64,000 bases of DNA from Hemileia vastatrix. Lineage: Eukaryota; Basidiomycota; Pucciniomycetes; Pucciniales; Zaghouaniaceae. The stretch spans positions 26,683,501 to 26,747,500 of the forward strand of contig JASXTE010000016.1 of the NCBI GenBank assembly GCA_030280995.1. Reading direction: 5' to 3'. Below, in pieces: positions 1-10,837 of the stretch (positions are counted from its first letter, which is position 1; each line of letters starts with the position of its first letter). Under the pieces are notes generated by a model. That model did no database searches. It was not told the origin of the DNA and saw only the letters and a program-made list of their open reading frames with translations. Both the position numbers and the translations under genes were made by a program.

Positions 1-1357
1 TTTGTTCTACGTAAGCAGACTACCTTCATAAGGTGGTTTATAGTTTTGACTGCCTGAAGTGAACCAGCTTTCAGTTTCGGTGTAATTTTTTCTCTACAAA
101 GAGACTCCTCATCCCATCCATTCAATTGAATAAGACTGATTAAACTCTGCAGATCTTCTGGTGAGTTTTGTAATGGTATTCCTGTTAAACATAGTCGATT
201 CTTCGAAATTAAACTAAAAATCTTCTGTGTCCTTTTGGCTAGAGGATTTTTGATGTAGATATAATAAATTATTGTTTCTTGTTAAATCTCCTAACATCAT
301 TTTTGTGTCAAGATACATATATAACTTACTGTGCTTCATCCAGAACAATTTGATACCATATAATGTTACTTATCAGTAATAAATTTTTTTCCATTTGCTT
401 ATTTATTGTCAAAGGGCTGACTATATCATAAGTGGTAAGTACAATTGCAGTTTGCTGGAGCTCTTCTTCTAGTATATTATCACAAATCTGACCATAAAAT
501 ACATGGAATGGAAGAGATCGAGGGTTGAAATGAAGATTTATTTCATTTTCCCAGTCCGAGAGTACAGATGATGGGCATATAATTAGTGTGGCAAAACTTA
601 GTTTTTTACCAAAAAGCTCCAATATTTGTTGAAACTTTATTGCTTGCTCTTGTGTTGCACTTATCAAAGAAAGTGTCGATAGTGTTTTTCCTAAACCCAT
701 GTCATCTGTAAGTATTGACCCATATCCACCAAAAGGTTGTCCAATGTTTTGATAATTTTGTTTTTGAGGACGGTACACACTGTGAAGCCATTTATTATCA
801 TCATGCTCCCAAAGCTTATCAAGTTTATCTTTCATGAATTTTTCGTTGTCAATTATTAAGTTGACTGCTTGAAGTTGGTGCATTTTTAATGCCTTTTCTA
901 TTCCTAGTATTTTATTTTGAGTTATTGAATTTTTTCCAATCCTAAATGAGTCAATTTCTGACCTATAAGAAGCAATATTGTAAAATTTTTTGCTGTTGTA
1001 ATCATCAATTTCTAGTATACTTATTCCAGCAAGATAAAAATTTTGTTTTATTTCATTAATATGCCTTTTGATTCCAAATAAAGTGCAACACAGCTGAAAT
1101 GTTTCATTTTGCTGTTTGACAATGTAGCTCTGAAAATAGACTTTATGTTGCGGCTGCATCACAGATTCAAAGTTCAACCAATGAGAACAGTCACCAATTT
1201 CTCCAAGAAGCAGTCCAATTTGTTCACTTTGCTTTTCCAAAAGATCTCCAATAATTTTAAGAGTCTTTGTGTCTAACATAGAAAGAATATGAACTCTTTT
1301 TCTACCTCGCTGAAGCATTGACTTTTCCATTTGGTTTTTTGATAATTGTAATATCAT
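1..1357 (-). CDS. SNF2-family helicase-like ATPase, N-terminal half (partial, leaves window)
   Basis: Predicted DNA translocase of the SNF2/Rad5-HLTF type. Exon 1 (330-1357) carries the MHQLQAVN lead-in, Walker A DDMGLGKT near residue 215, the IICPSSVLSDWENEI motif and the start of a DEAH box. Exon 2 (258 down to 1) continues YIKNPLAKRTQKIF, LTGIPLQN (motif III, usually LTGTPLQN) and HLMKVVCLRRTK. The 71-bp intron (259-329) has a good GTAAGT donor, but the base pair where the paralogue at 56064 has its AG acceptor reads AT, so splicing is probably damaged. Joined there, the frame gives DEAH-YIKNP. Residues upstream of the first Met could belong to an unseen exon. The C-terminal helicase half lies outside the window. 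Confidence 0.8.
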
Positions 1358-2216
1358 ATATGATGGTGTTGGTTAAAATGAAACCATAAATCGATCAACA
1401 CATTTCAAGGAACTCATTTTGTGGAGATATGAGAAGGAGTAAAAATGAATATAAATGGTGTAGAAGTTGCACAATCCAATTAATCAATATTTAGACATAT
1501 TGCATGAATATGCAGATCATGTTTTCCAGGAGCCCAGTGACTCCATGGAAATGATTGGTAAAATGTATATAATAACACAATAATTTTTGTCAGAATTTTG
1601 AAGTCAATTTATGGTTACCTTGAATAGGTTTTTAACTGAACCCATACCATAACTCAAAATATTGATAAGTATCTTCTTCAAAGTCCAAAAATTATGTACA
1701 TACAGATTCTTTTAGTTAAAATGAAGTTCAATGATTTTTTTACAAGGAATCAATGTATGTTATAAGAGTAGTGAAAATTTCACATGAAATTACACTTTGA
1801 GCAAAATTTTTAGATATCTTTCTTACATTTTTTTTTGTCAGATAATATATGACAAAAATGTGTTGATTAAAAAAAGGTAGGTTTTAAGAGATCCCAAGAC
1901 TTTTGAAAATCCCAAAAATAATCTTGAATAACCAAGCCACTCATTATGTATTATCAATTTGAAAAAATGATTATATCCTTCAAATGAGAGAAGCCAAATA
2001 ATACTAAAAAGCCTACATTATCAGTCTACCATATTTTAAAGCTGAACATTATAATTCAGCCTAAAAGAATGGTTTTCAATTTTGACTAATCATATTAAAA
2101 AAATAATTCAACTTTTACTTGTTTCAAGCACCAAATATCATGCAATCCTCTATTCATACATTCATTATACTTTCACAGAAGATCCATTAAGTATTGGCAC
2201 AGATTTCAGGATAATG
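1358..2216. other. AT-rich, no gene seen, between SNF2 gene and transposon end
   Basis: No open frame of note and no recognisable repeat. By position it is the leader between the transposon terminus and the SNF2 gene, of similar length to 55209-56063 in copy 2, so a minus-strand promoter is expected here, but no specific box can be defended. Confidence 0.5.
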
Positions 2217-2329
2217 TCAAGCAGATTTCAGTCTCATTTGAGTATGAGTTCAGTATGAGTTCAGTCTGAGTTCCATCTGACTTCAAGTTGAGGACTTGCT
2301 AGCAAGTCCCCCCCAAATATTGTGTGGTG
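2217..2329 (-). repeat. CACTA-like terminal inverted repeat with subterminal repeats
   Basis: Plus-strand copy of the right end: repeats of GAGTTCAGTNTGAGTTC, then the palindrome GGACTTGCTAGCAAGTCC at 2292-2309, a C run, and AATATTGTGTGGTG ending at 2329. It is nearly identical to the right ends of the MITEs at 12266-12526 and 46135-46395, which identifies those as deletion derivatives of this element type. The following ATT (2330-2332) is the candidate 3-bp TSD; its mate lies off the left edge. Confidence 0.75.
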
Positions 2330-3891
2330 ATTGGTTTTATCTAACCTTCAGCATGAGGTTAAACTGAAAAAAAAAATATTTCTAAAGTGGATTTCTGGCT
2401 TTCAAGAATTTTGATGGTTTTTGATGGTTTTGGGTTTTTATGGGAGAAGATTTGTGATGGAAAATCCTTTTTTTAGAAGGTACACAAGGGTGGGGCTTCT
2501 AGATTTGATTTAGGCAAGTGTGGGGGTAACTGGTGGGCTGGCTGCTCTATCAAGGGTAACCCCAGATTATCTGTTTCCAACCCCTTATCTTAATTTGGTT
2601 TAACACTAGTATTGGTTTCTCTTCACAGGTTTTAGTCCTTTATGACTTTAAACTTGAAATTCTTTTGGTCTTCAAGTGCTGGACTCTTCACACTTATTGG
2701 TTTTGGTTTATTGTGTTGGATGTTTTTTTATAAAGTACCCAGGGGGGGCTTCTATATTTTATTTTGGAAAGTGTGGGGGTAACTGATGAGCTGGTTGCTC
2801 TGTAGAAAAGTTACCCGATAATTTCTGTTTCAAGTATTTTGTTTGTCCTAGTTGAATCCTAGTTCTGGTTTTTGTTTATTCAGGTTTTTAGTCCACTATG
2901 ACTTAAAACTGGACTGGAATGGTTCCTCGGATTTGGACTGGCTTCTTTATCTTTGGTGCTTTTGGATTGATGGTGGATAACTGGTGGTCTACCATAATTT
3001 ATACTTAATGGAGGGAGCCCACCCAGTGATCTATTCTGTGGCCCTGGACCTGGCTCTGTTATGTGGTTTTAAGGTGTTGGCTGTTAGATTGGTAGATTCA
3101 AGATGATTTTCTTTTTTCTCTTTTTTTCTTTTAATTTATTATGGAGGCTATGTTTGTTCAAAGGCTCAGGACAGGGCTCTCAAAATATTTTTGGTAAAAG
3201 AGGTGGAGTAAAAATAAAAATAATTTTTTAGGTGTGACCACATCAAGGTGCACTTAAATGTGAGTAAGGTATCAGGGGAACAGCTCATAAAATGGCTTGG
3301 GGATACCATTTAATTTTATTTTCTAAAGGAGGTTTAATGTTTTAGCCTTGATGGTTTTTGGGTTTGGATTCTATGGGTTATATCTTCAAGATTTTTTTTT
3401 TGGAAAGTCCATCAAAACTTTAAACTGAACACTATGGTCAGTCCATCAAGACTTTAAACTGAAGAATGGTATAGTCCTCCAAGACTATAAACTGAGGATG
3501 GTTTGATGGTTGAGTCCTTCAGAACTATAAACTGATGATGTGATGTTGGTGTGATTCTGGCATAGGGCATCCAAAAGGGGAGTCTCTGATTTCAGTTAAG
3601 GCAAGTGTGGGGGTAACTGATGAGCTGGTTTCTCTGTAGAGCAGTTACCCCAGAATGTTAGTTTATTTCTTTGGTCTATAATAGTTTGATCTCTGGCTCT
3701 TTATTTATGATATAGGTTTTGAGTCCCCCAAGTCTTAGAATAGAGGATGAGTCCCCAATGACTGTAAACTGAGGAATTTCTTATGATTGGCTACATTCAG
3801 GAAGTGTGGAGAGTGGTAAAGATTTTTATTTCTAAGTCAAAAAGTTCAATCAAGAGTCAAGTGGCAGAAAAGAAGCAAGAGATGAAACAAA

Positions 3892-4108
3892 CACTATGCA
3901 ATATAGGGGGTGGACTTGCTAGCAAGTCCCCAACCTGAACTCAGACTTAACTCTACTTGAAGACCCACCTAAAACTGTTCTGCTGAGTGGTATTCATCCC
4001 TGATTGTATGGTTCCTGTGTCAATAGCTCAATGTTTGTTCAATCTGTGGTGAATTTGAGTCCAAGGTTGTGGACTTTCTAACAAGTCCGCCCCCTGTATT
4101 GTGCGGTG
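3892..4108 (-). mobile_element. CACTA-like MITE, 217 bp, TSD AAA
   Basis: Ends CACTATGCAATATAGGGGG and the complement of GGGGGCGGACTTGTTAGAAA-type right end; both ends carry versions of the palindrome GGACTTGCTAGCAAGTCC. AAA flanks both sides (3889-3891 and 4109-4111). The homologous empty site is visible near 33640, where GAAATGAAGTGTTC is continuous, which confirms the borders. The interior is the reverse complement of the 261-bp MITEs at 12266 and 46135. Left-terminal CACTA is the classic start of the superfamily. Confidence 0.85.
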
Positions 4109-4262
4109 AAAGTGTTCAGCATTAGTCTTGAATTGGTGGATGAGGTGTTTCCTTTTCTCAATGTCCTGTGGATTTCTAGCAGGAGTGGATTGGAAGTAGC
4201 TTAGTAGAAGGTGTTTTTGTTCAGAGGAGTGTTTTTGGAACTTGGCTTAATGATGGGAAAGT

Positions 4263-4690
4263 GGTTAGGTGTTGGTTGTTCAATGGATCCTACATTTTCA
4301 TCATCACTTTCAGAAGATGGAGGAGCTGAGAAGTCATCAGTTTTAAAGGTAGAAGGAAGGAATAAAAGTTTTTTTTACCATCAGATGGACCAAGCATGCT
4401 GGAAGTGAACGCTAAAGTGGTGATGGAACTCTTCTTTGAAGGGTGTGTTTTTTTGTTTAATCTGGCTATTAAGATGGATGGCCTGGATCTTTTGGTGCTA
4501 CTAGAAGATGGAACAGGTTGAGGTGGAGGTGAAGCTTTTGAAGATGATAATGGACCAGGTTTAAACAAGTCTTCTTTCTGGATTTTCAGACATCACAGGA
4601 GGTTCTGTATGGATGAGCTGGTGGTGTGATGGTGCATATTAGATTGTTGTCAATGCAGTATTGGCAAGGGCCCATTTCAGAGGTAGATAT
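4263..4690 (-). pseudogene. Antisense Cys-finger protein A of family 1 (damaged copy)
   Basis: On the strand opposite to gag-pol. The finger frame (4690 down to about 4576) reads GPCQYCIDNNLICT, then a second Cys pair in which TGC has become TGA. A Ser/Pro-rich basic stretch follows (4568-4290: PQPVPSSSSTKRSRPSI), then in a neighbouring frame FKTDDFSAPPSSESDDENVG. It matches 33599-34269 closely. Across 38 finger codons I count 11 third-base synonymous differences, three amino-acid changes and one nonsense change between the copies, the pattern expected if the antisense protein was under selection before this copy died. Confidence 0.65.
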
Positions 4691-4756
4691 TTAAATAAAG
4701 TTGAACATGGTGGATCTGATGAAGGGTAATGTGGAAATTCTCAATCAGAGGGAAGA

Positions 4757-6914
4757 TGTGGTCTTTCAACATTGGTAGAGGCCTTTTATGGTCTGTTTGA
4801 CACTGTTTTTGTATGTCTTAATTGACATTGGTTAAAGAATTAGGTGTATTTTGGTTTTTATTCAATTAATTTTGAGACTATGGGTATGTGGATACTACCA
4901 TTGGATAGCCCCAGGTTTTCTATATATTTGATGTCACTGTGATATTTTTCATATTCAAAGTTTTAAGGGGTCATTTACTCACTTTTTATTTCTAAAAGAA
5001 ATCTGTTTAAATTTGTTTTTTGTGTTTTACGGGCTAACCTTAACTCTTAGGTTTAAGTGCTTAGTATCATTAAGTAGAGTTAATTTGGCTCTATATTTTA
5101 TGTCAAAATGTTGTCATAGCTCAATTTTGTGTTTTAAGGGTTTTAGTAGTCATGGTGGATTATTCTTAGTATTTTGGGCTTTATTGGAGGTTTTAAGTGG
5201 TTTTCTGGCTTCAGGGAAGTTGGGCCACCTTGGCTATAGAAGGCTTAGAAACACTTATAGAGGGTTTTTATTCAATTTGGATGTCAAAAGCGCCAAATTC
5301 TTTGCTGTGAATGGATTTTTAGGTGGTGGTCTGTGTGTACATACTGAATAAGACAGTTTAGGGAAACTTTAAATATCATACAACCATCTGGTGTAGACAA
5401 TCCTATAGTACTAGCTATAGGCCTTGACCAAGGGAGTTAGAGTAAAACTGGAGAGAAAAACCCCTGTCCCTTTAGAAAAATAAAGTGAGATTTACCTGCT
5501 ACAGTAAATTGGTTCCTGTTTACCAAAAGCCCCTTTTCAAACACACTTGACTGCCTGATCAGCCAAGAAAGTAGTCTCCAGAAAGACTACCAAACCAAAG
5601 AACTGAAATGTAGACCAATGTTCACACCAGAGAAAGCAATGATGCTTGATGTAGGCTGCAAATCCCCACCAGGGACAGCAATAATACTTGATATAGCTTG
5701 CAAGACTATACCAGAGAACCTGTTGCTAAAGTTGAGTTAAATGAAGAACTCACCTTGCAACAAACACAGCCAATTGTGGCCAAAAAAAAATGAAAACTGA
5801 GTATGGAACAAGGATATAACCTCCAGATGGTTGTATGGTAATTAAAGTTGCCCTAAAACTGTCTTATTCACTATATACACACAAACCACTATCTAAGAGC
5901 CCATGCACACCAACAAATTTGTCATTCTTGGGTGCCAAATTGCATAAAACCTCCCTAGAACCGCTTCCAAGCCCTCTAGCACCAAGTCAGGTGGTCCACC
6001 TGACGTCCGCAGGCCTGCCTGAGGCGGCCTGACCACCCTGAAGCCAGAAAACCACCAAAAACCACCAAAAATACCCTAAATACTTAGAAAAATCAAGTAC
6101 AACTACTAAAGCCTTTAAAACACATAATTATGCTATAACAACATTGTGACATTAAATGTAGAGAGAAGTTATCTCATTCCAATGGTACTAAGCACTTAAC
6201 GTTAAGACTTAAGATTAGCCCATAAAACACAAAACAAAATTTAATAGCAATCTTTTTAAATGAAAAATAAGAAATTATCCCCTAAATACTTAGACTATGA
6301 AAAATGTCATCAATACATAAAATATATAGAAAAACCAGGGCTATCAAATGGAAGTATCCACATCTCAGTATTCCCAATTATTGCTGAGTTAATTCAGAAA
6401 AACACCTAATTATTTAAACACTTACCTTTAATGCATATCAAAACAACACCAAATAAACCAGCAAAGGGCTCCGCCAATGTTGGAAGACCACACTGGTAGT
6501 TATATCATTATTTCTCACTCAGTTTTCACTGTTTTTGGCCACAATTGGCTGTATTTTTCGCAAGGTTCGTTCTTCATTTAACTCATATTTGACAACTGAT
6601 TTCTCTGGTGTAGCTTTGCAACCTGCATCAAGTATTATTGCTGTTTTCTGTGCAAAAAGTTCACAGTTTTTTGGTTTTCTGGTGTGGATCTTTCTGCATT
6701 TCAGGTTCTCTTTGGTCTGTGGTCTATCTAGGCTACTTTCTTGACTTTTTAAGCAGTCAAGAAGTGTATTTGAAGGGGTATAGTAAAAGTCTCTAATTTT
6801 CAGTAGAAAATAAATCTCACCTGGTATTTCTCAAAGGGACACAGGTTTTTCTTTGCAGTTTTACTCTAACTCCCTTGGTCAAGGCCTATAGCTAGTACTT
6901 TAAGATTTTCTAAA
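4757..6914 (+). repeat. Family 1 3' LTR, split by an inverted solo LTR
   Basis: LTR segments 4757-5391 and 6497-6914 together match the family 1 LTRs at 22285 and 34288: start TGTGGTCTTTCAACATT after the purine tract AGAGGGAAGA, end in GCTAGTACTTTAAGATTTTC. Between them sits a minus-strand LTR of the same family. Divergence from the 34288 copy is visible throughout, with many small differences. Confidence 0.8.
5392..6492 (-). repeat. Solo family 1 LTR nested in a family 1 LTR, TSD CTGG
   Basis: Begins TGTAGACAATCC and ends GGAAGACCACA, exactly the reverse complement of a family 1 LTR. CTGG flanks both sides (5388-5391, 6493-6496), giving a 4-bp TSD. No internal sequence is left, so this is a solo LTR from LTR-LTR recombination. 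Includes the GC-rich core near 5995-6035 that is also found in the other family 1 LTRs. Confidence 0.85.
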
Positions 6915-7039
6915 ACATGAGGGTTTAATGGATCATGATAGTAGAAATCTCATTTTAGCAGACATTTTCAAATTTCAATTGGCTGCTATTTTGAATAATT
7001 GTAGAAAAATGAAAAGTAACCCGCTTTAGCAAAATTATC
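6915..7039. other. Short spacer between LTR elements
   Basis: About 125 bp of AT-rich sequence between the family 1 LTR end and the family 3 LTR start. No PBS or gene is visible. TTATC at 7035-7039 is the left flank of the chromovirus and the expected 5-bp TSD, but its mate has been lost. Confidence 0.4.
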
Positions 7040-8237
7040 TGTCAACCTAGGTATCCCCAGGACTGAGTAATTTTTATGTTTAAAATAAGTCAACCTTAAT
7101 TAAATTAAGCTTTTAAGTGAAAATTAAGGTTATAATACTTATAAATATGGTTATAATACACACATATATAATTATTACACTATTATATGACTTATAGAAG
7201 TTTAAATAACTTATCCATAGCCTAATAGTACTTATTATAGTTTTAATGGAGTCATAATATACTTATCTTAAGTGATATTAAGTAATTATAGACATATATG
7301 AGCTTATATGTATACATAAGCCTCATATTCAGTGAAATATGTAGTTATATTATGTATATTTAGTTCTATAAGTGGTTTTTAACCTTTTAATAGCCTATAA
7401 ACTTTATTTTTCTGCTTATTTTAGGTCCTATAGATGTATTCAGTGGACTCACAAGTCCTAAACAAGCATATACACCTTTTTCAGGCACATATAACCAGTT
7501 TGCACATCTTAACCTGATTCCTTTGATGGATTTTCACGGATTTATGGGTTGGGATATGATTACTGGGTTAATATGGATTCTTGGGGATGTGATTAAGAGC
7601 TTGGAAAGTTAATCTGGTTCTTTATATGCTTTGGGTTTCATTATATCCTCTTTTGATGAGTTATTTTACCTGTTTCTTTATGGTATCTGCTTTTATCTGT
7701 TTATTCTATTTATGGAATGGGTCTGTTATATCATTAATTGTGATGGAGGGTACTTACTGGAGGTCTGGGTGATTAAACTGCTTGAAGTGGATGCCATGGG
7801 GAGGTGATGGGCTCTCACAGTGCTGTAATTTCCGGGGATAGCAGTTACATCATCTGGATTGAAGGTCTGTGCACTCCAGTGGATTTTGGTATAAGTAAGG
7901 GAGGATTTGACAGGTTATTGGACATCATTGATTCATTCAATTAATCAATAACTTACTAAAATTCAAATAAAACACTATAAAACAGTTATAATAATATATA
8001 AATATATTAAAAAGCATTTATAAATTGATATTATCTTTATATAAGCTATAAATATATTTTATTTATCTATTTTCCCCCATTAGCACAGATAAAAATCCAA
8101 GTATTCTAAGTTTTTATTGAGAAAAAATATTTTATTAGTCTTCCCCTGTGGTTTAATCACTAAATCATTTATCAATAATTAGTAGGACCATTTATATTTA
8201 CTATTAAATCCTACTTAGATACTAGCATACACTGACA
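7040..8237 (+). repeat. Family 3 5' LTR (copy A)
   Basis: Starts TGTCAACC and ends CACTGACA; internal sequence begins ATCGGGGGTC, the likely primer-binding region. It contains a short open frame at about 7442-7612 (DVFSGLTSPKQAYTPFSG onward, ending LES) that recurs in other LTRs of this family. Confidence 0.85.
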
Positions 8238-8746
8238 ATCGGGGGTCTTTCCTTAATTATTACTTATCATTTAGTAAAAGCATTAGGACATGATTATTAC
8301 TCTAGTATATCTCATACAAACCAAATATTTTGGTCTGAAACACATTAGTGGGTCTTCATAACTCAGTAATTGTGGAAAAGAACCCTTATAATAATTGTAA
8401 TAATTTTTTATAATAAAAATTAGTTATTTACAGTAGTAACTGTACCTAATATAAACCCAATTTTCCCTGGTATTTGGTCACCAATATAACATCCAATTAA
8501 ATTGGTATTTGGTTTAAGCTTGGTATGCTAACTATTCACTCTTATAAATGTCTAGTTAAACTTATTCTTTAATTTTTTACAGATTTTTTTGAATTTTTCT
8601 TATATTTTATTTTAATAAATAAAATATAAATTCAGGGTAAATTCCAGTGGTTTTATTATTAATAATATTGCTAATAATTTTTGAGTAATAATTACCATAA
8701 AGGTTTTCTTTTTTGTAGACATGATAAATAGTTATTTAAAGTCATA

Positions 8747-10837
8747 ATGTGTGGTACACAGGACAATGTAACTGATAAACCTGCTTTTAACACCAGGTCT
8801 AAAGCTAAAAATACTGTTCCAGGACATCACTATGGAAGGCCAATCCTACCCACAGCCAGAAGCAATGAGCATAGCCAAAAAGGACATTTTATTAAAAAAG
8901 ATAAGTATAAAAAATACTTCAACTCATCTTCAGGATCAACTGTCCGATCTGGCCAAACAGGTTCTTAAACTAGAGGAGTCAAAATCTTTAATATTAAAGG
9001 AGGTAGAACAGCTGCAAAACAACTGAAAGGTAGATTTCAGCAAATGAACCAAACTATGGCGGATTTAAAGGGAGTACAGCAAAACCAGCAACCTCATATC
9101 CCAGAAGGATCATGTCAGTCCCTGGAAAAGATCTTGGTAGAGAAATGGAATTGGGATTGGTTCCATCAGCAGTGGTCAAGCCACAATTGCAACAGGGATC
9201 AACCCCCTCACCAGACAACCTCAGCTCATCGCTACAGAGGAAAGTAAAAGCACCAAAAGTCAGGGCTTGCTCCTATTCTTTGGTAAGTATATTAACCTCT
9301 CAAATTGTAAAAAATACTAATGATTACAATGTAGGTAAAGTTATTGATGTACAATCTGTCCAGAAAATTGAGGAGGACTTAAGACAATTAGGTTTTGATG
9401 TAGATACACCTGATTTATCTTTTGTTAATAACAATAGTACTATTTACAATAATAATACAGTTAACCCTCAAATGCCACCATTTATTAGTGAGATAAGAAC
9501 TTCATAAAATAGTGAAGAATGTGTGAATGAGGACATGGAGTATTTAATAATAACACAACTCTTCATAAAATTGTTTCAGAATTATGGAATAGAATGACTG
9601 AGTGTGAGGAACAAACAATTAAGCTCAAAAGTGAAACAAGTTCATCCTTAAAATTGAATATTTCTCAATTGGAAACAAAAAATTAGGAATTAGAGAAAAA
9701 ACACTTGGATCTAACTTATAAATATGATTTTTTAAGTAATAAATATAGTGGAATTTCAAACAAATTCTGTGAGTTAGAAAAAATTAATGAAGCCCATTAA
9801 TTAAAATATGAATCAAGAACAAAGTTATCTTTTTCACACACAAATCATAGTGTTTCTGTTCTGGAACAAAGATTAACTAAGTTTGAGATTGAAACTGCCA
9901 ATCTACTAATGAATCAGGATAATAATAAGTATACCCAGTAAAAAAAATAATCCTTTCATTTTAAAAAATGAAATCAATCATTTCCAAGGCCAGCACAAGT
10001 AAAACCATCTGGTGGAAGTGTCAAGTCTGAGAAGAAAAATTTTAGTCACAAATCTGTGCAAGAGGAAATACAAGACCATTTATCTAGAGTGAATGAGTTA
10101 TTGATTTTACCTAGGATTAGTGAGATTGAATCCAATCAAAAAAACTGGCCAAAAATTGATCAGTACCCAACTTATGATTGGGAAGCCAGCTGTGAATGGC
10201 AGCATTTTATTCAAAAAATTGATAATTTAAAATTCTTATATAAATTACCAGATGAAGAAATAACATCAAAATTTATTTCTTTATTTAATGATGTTGCTTT
10301 ATTATGGTTTGAAGCTGTACTAAGTGAGCATAAAGATTACTCTTGGGCTGAATGGAAACACCTGGTTGAAAAACAATTTGGAGGTTCTAAATTCAGACTA
10401 ACTCAGAAAAGATTATATGAGAAAACTAGGTACAATCAGTTGAATGGTGACAAACCAATGGTATTTTTAATGAATTTAAATAAAATATTAAAATTCAATG
10501 AGCCAAATATGGATTTTAACTTATGGAAACATAAAATAATATATAAAATAACTACAGAGACATTGTTGTAGCTAGAACAGAAATGGTTAATAAATACTCT
10601 GAATTTATTAATATTTTTAATGAAATATTATTAAACCATAAGTATCAAGCAAGTTACACCACTTATAAACAAAATAATGAACCAGTGAAAAATAAAAACT
10701 CAAAAACACTGCATGAAAAACAGAAAAACCCTACTGCACCTGTAGTACCTAAAAATTATGAGACTAATGCTTGTTATAAGTGTAATAAGCCTCAGGTCAA
10801 AGGTCACAAATGTGAGAAAACTATAAATATTGTTTAA
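8747..10837 (+). pseudogene. Chromovirus gag, copy A
   Basis: Capsid-like protein broken into several frames. It starts MCGTQDNVTDKPAF, includes a stretch matching copy C (IEEDLRQLGFDVDTPDLSF, 9367-9420), a coiled-coil part, the capsid segment YPTYDWEASCEWQHFIQKID to EKTRYNQLNGDKP (10158-10460), and a zinc knuckle CYKCNKPQVKGHKC (10770-10812). The knuckle has the C-x2-C...GHxC form common in chromoviral Gag. Stops and frameshifts near 9027, 9507 and 10570 disable it. Confidence 0.8.

Larger units (their letters stand above)
1..2329 (-). mobile_element. Terminal part of a CACTA-like transposon carrying an SNF2 gene (copy 1)
   Basis: Read on the minus strand this begins at 2329 with CACCACACAATAT, a G run and the 18-bp palindrome GGACTTGCTAGCAAGTCC, followed by subterminal repeats of the type GAACTCAGACTGAACTCA, about 0.9 kb of AT-rich DNA, and then an SNF2 gene from 1357 leftward. 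The same order, TIR then SNF2 at 0.9 kb, recurs at 55169 on the plus strand. No partner TIR lies inside the window, so the element continues beyond the left edge. The terminus abuts family 1 Ty3 sequence at 2330, so it probably inserted into that element. The superfamily call rests on CACTA/CACCA ends, 3-bp TSDs of the related MITEs and the Tnp2 gene in copy 2. Confidence 0.6.
2330..4756 (+). mobile_element. Family 1 Ty3 retrotransposon, 3' internal region (interrupted copy)
   Basis: Sequence related to 30060-34287, the region between integrase and 3' LTR of the complete family 1 element. It keeps the CCTTCAGCATGAGG-TTAAACT motif, three copies of the GGGGTAACTG hairpin module, one CCACAT/GGTATC double hairpin (3238-3307), several AGTCC-GACTTTAAACTG motifs (3405-3775) and the antisense finger gene A. 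It lacks a counterpart of 30960-33000, so antisense gene B is absent. The 5' part was presumably displaced to the left of the window by the CACTA-like insertion at 2329. Confidence 0.7.

Noticed and set aside
5013..5351. 112-codon plus-strand frame in an LTR
   Set aside because: Entirely LTR sequence; the corresponding frame is broken in other LTR copies.
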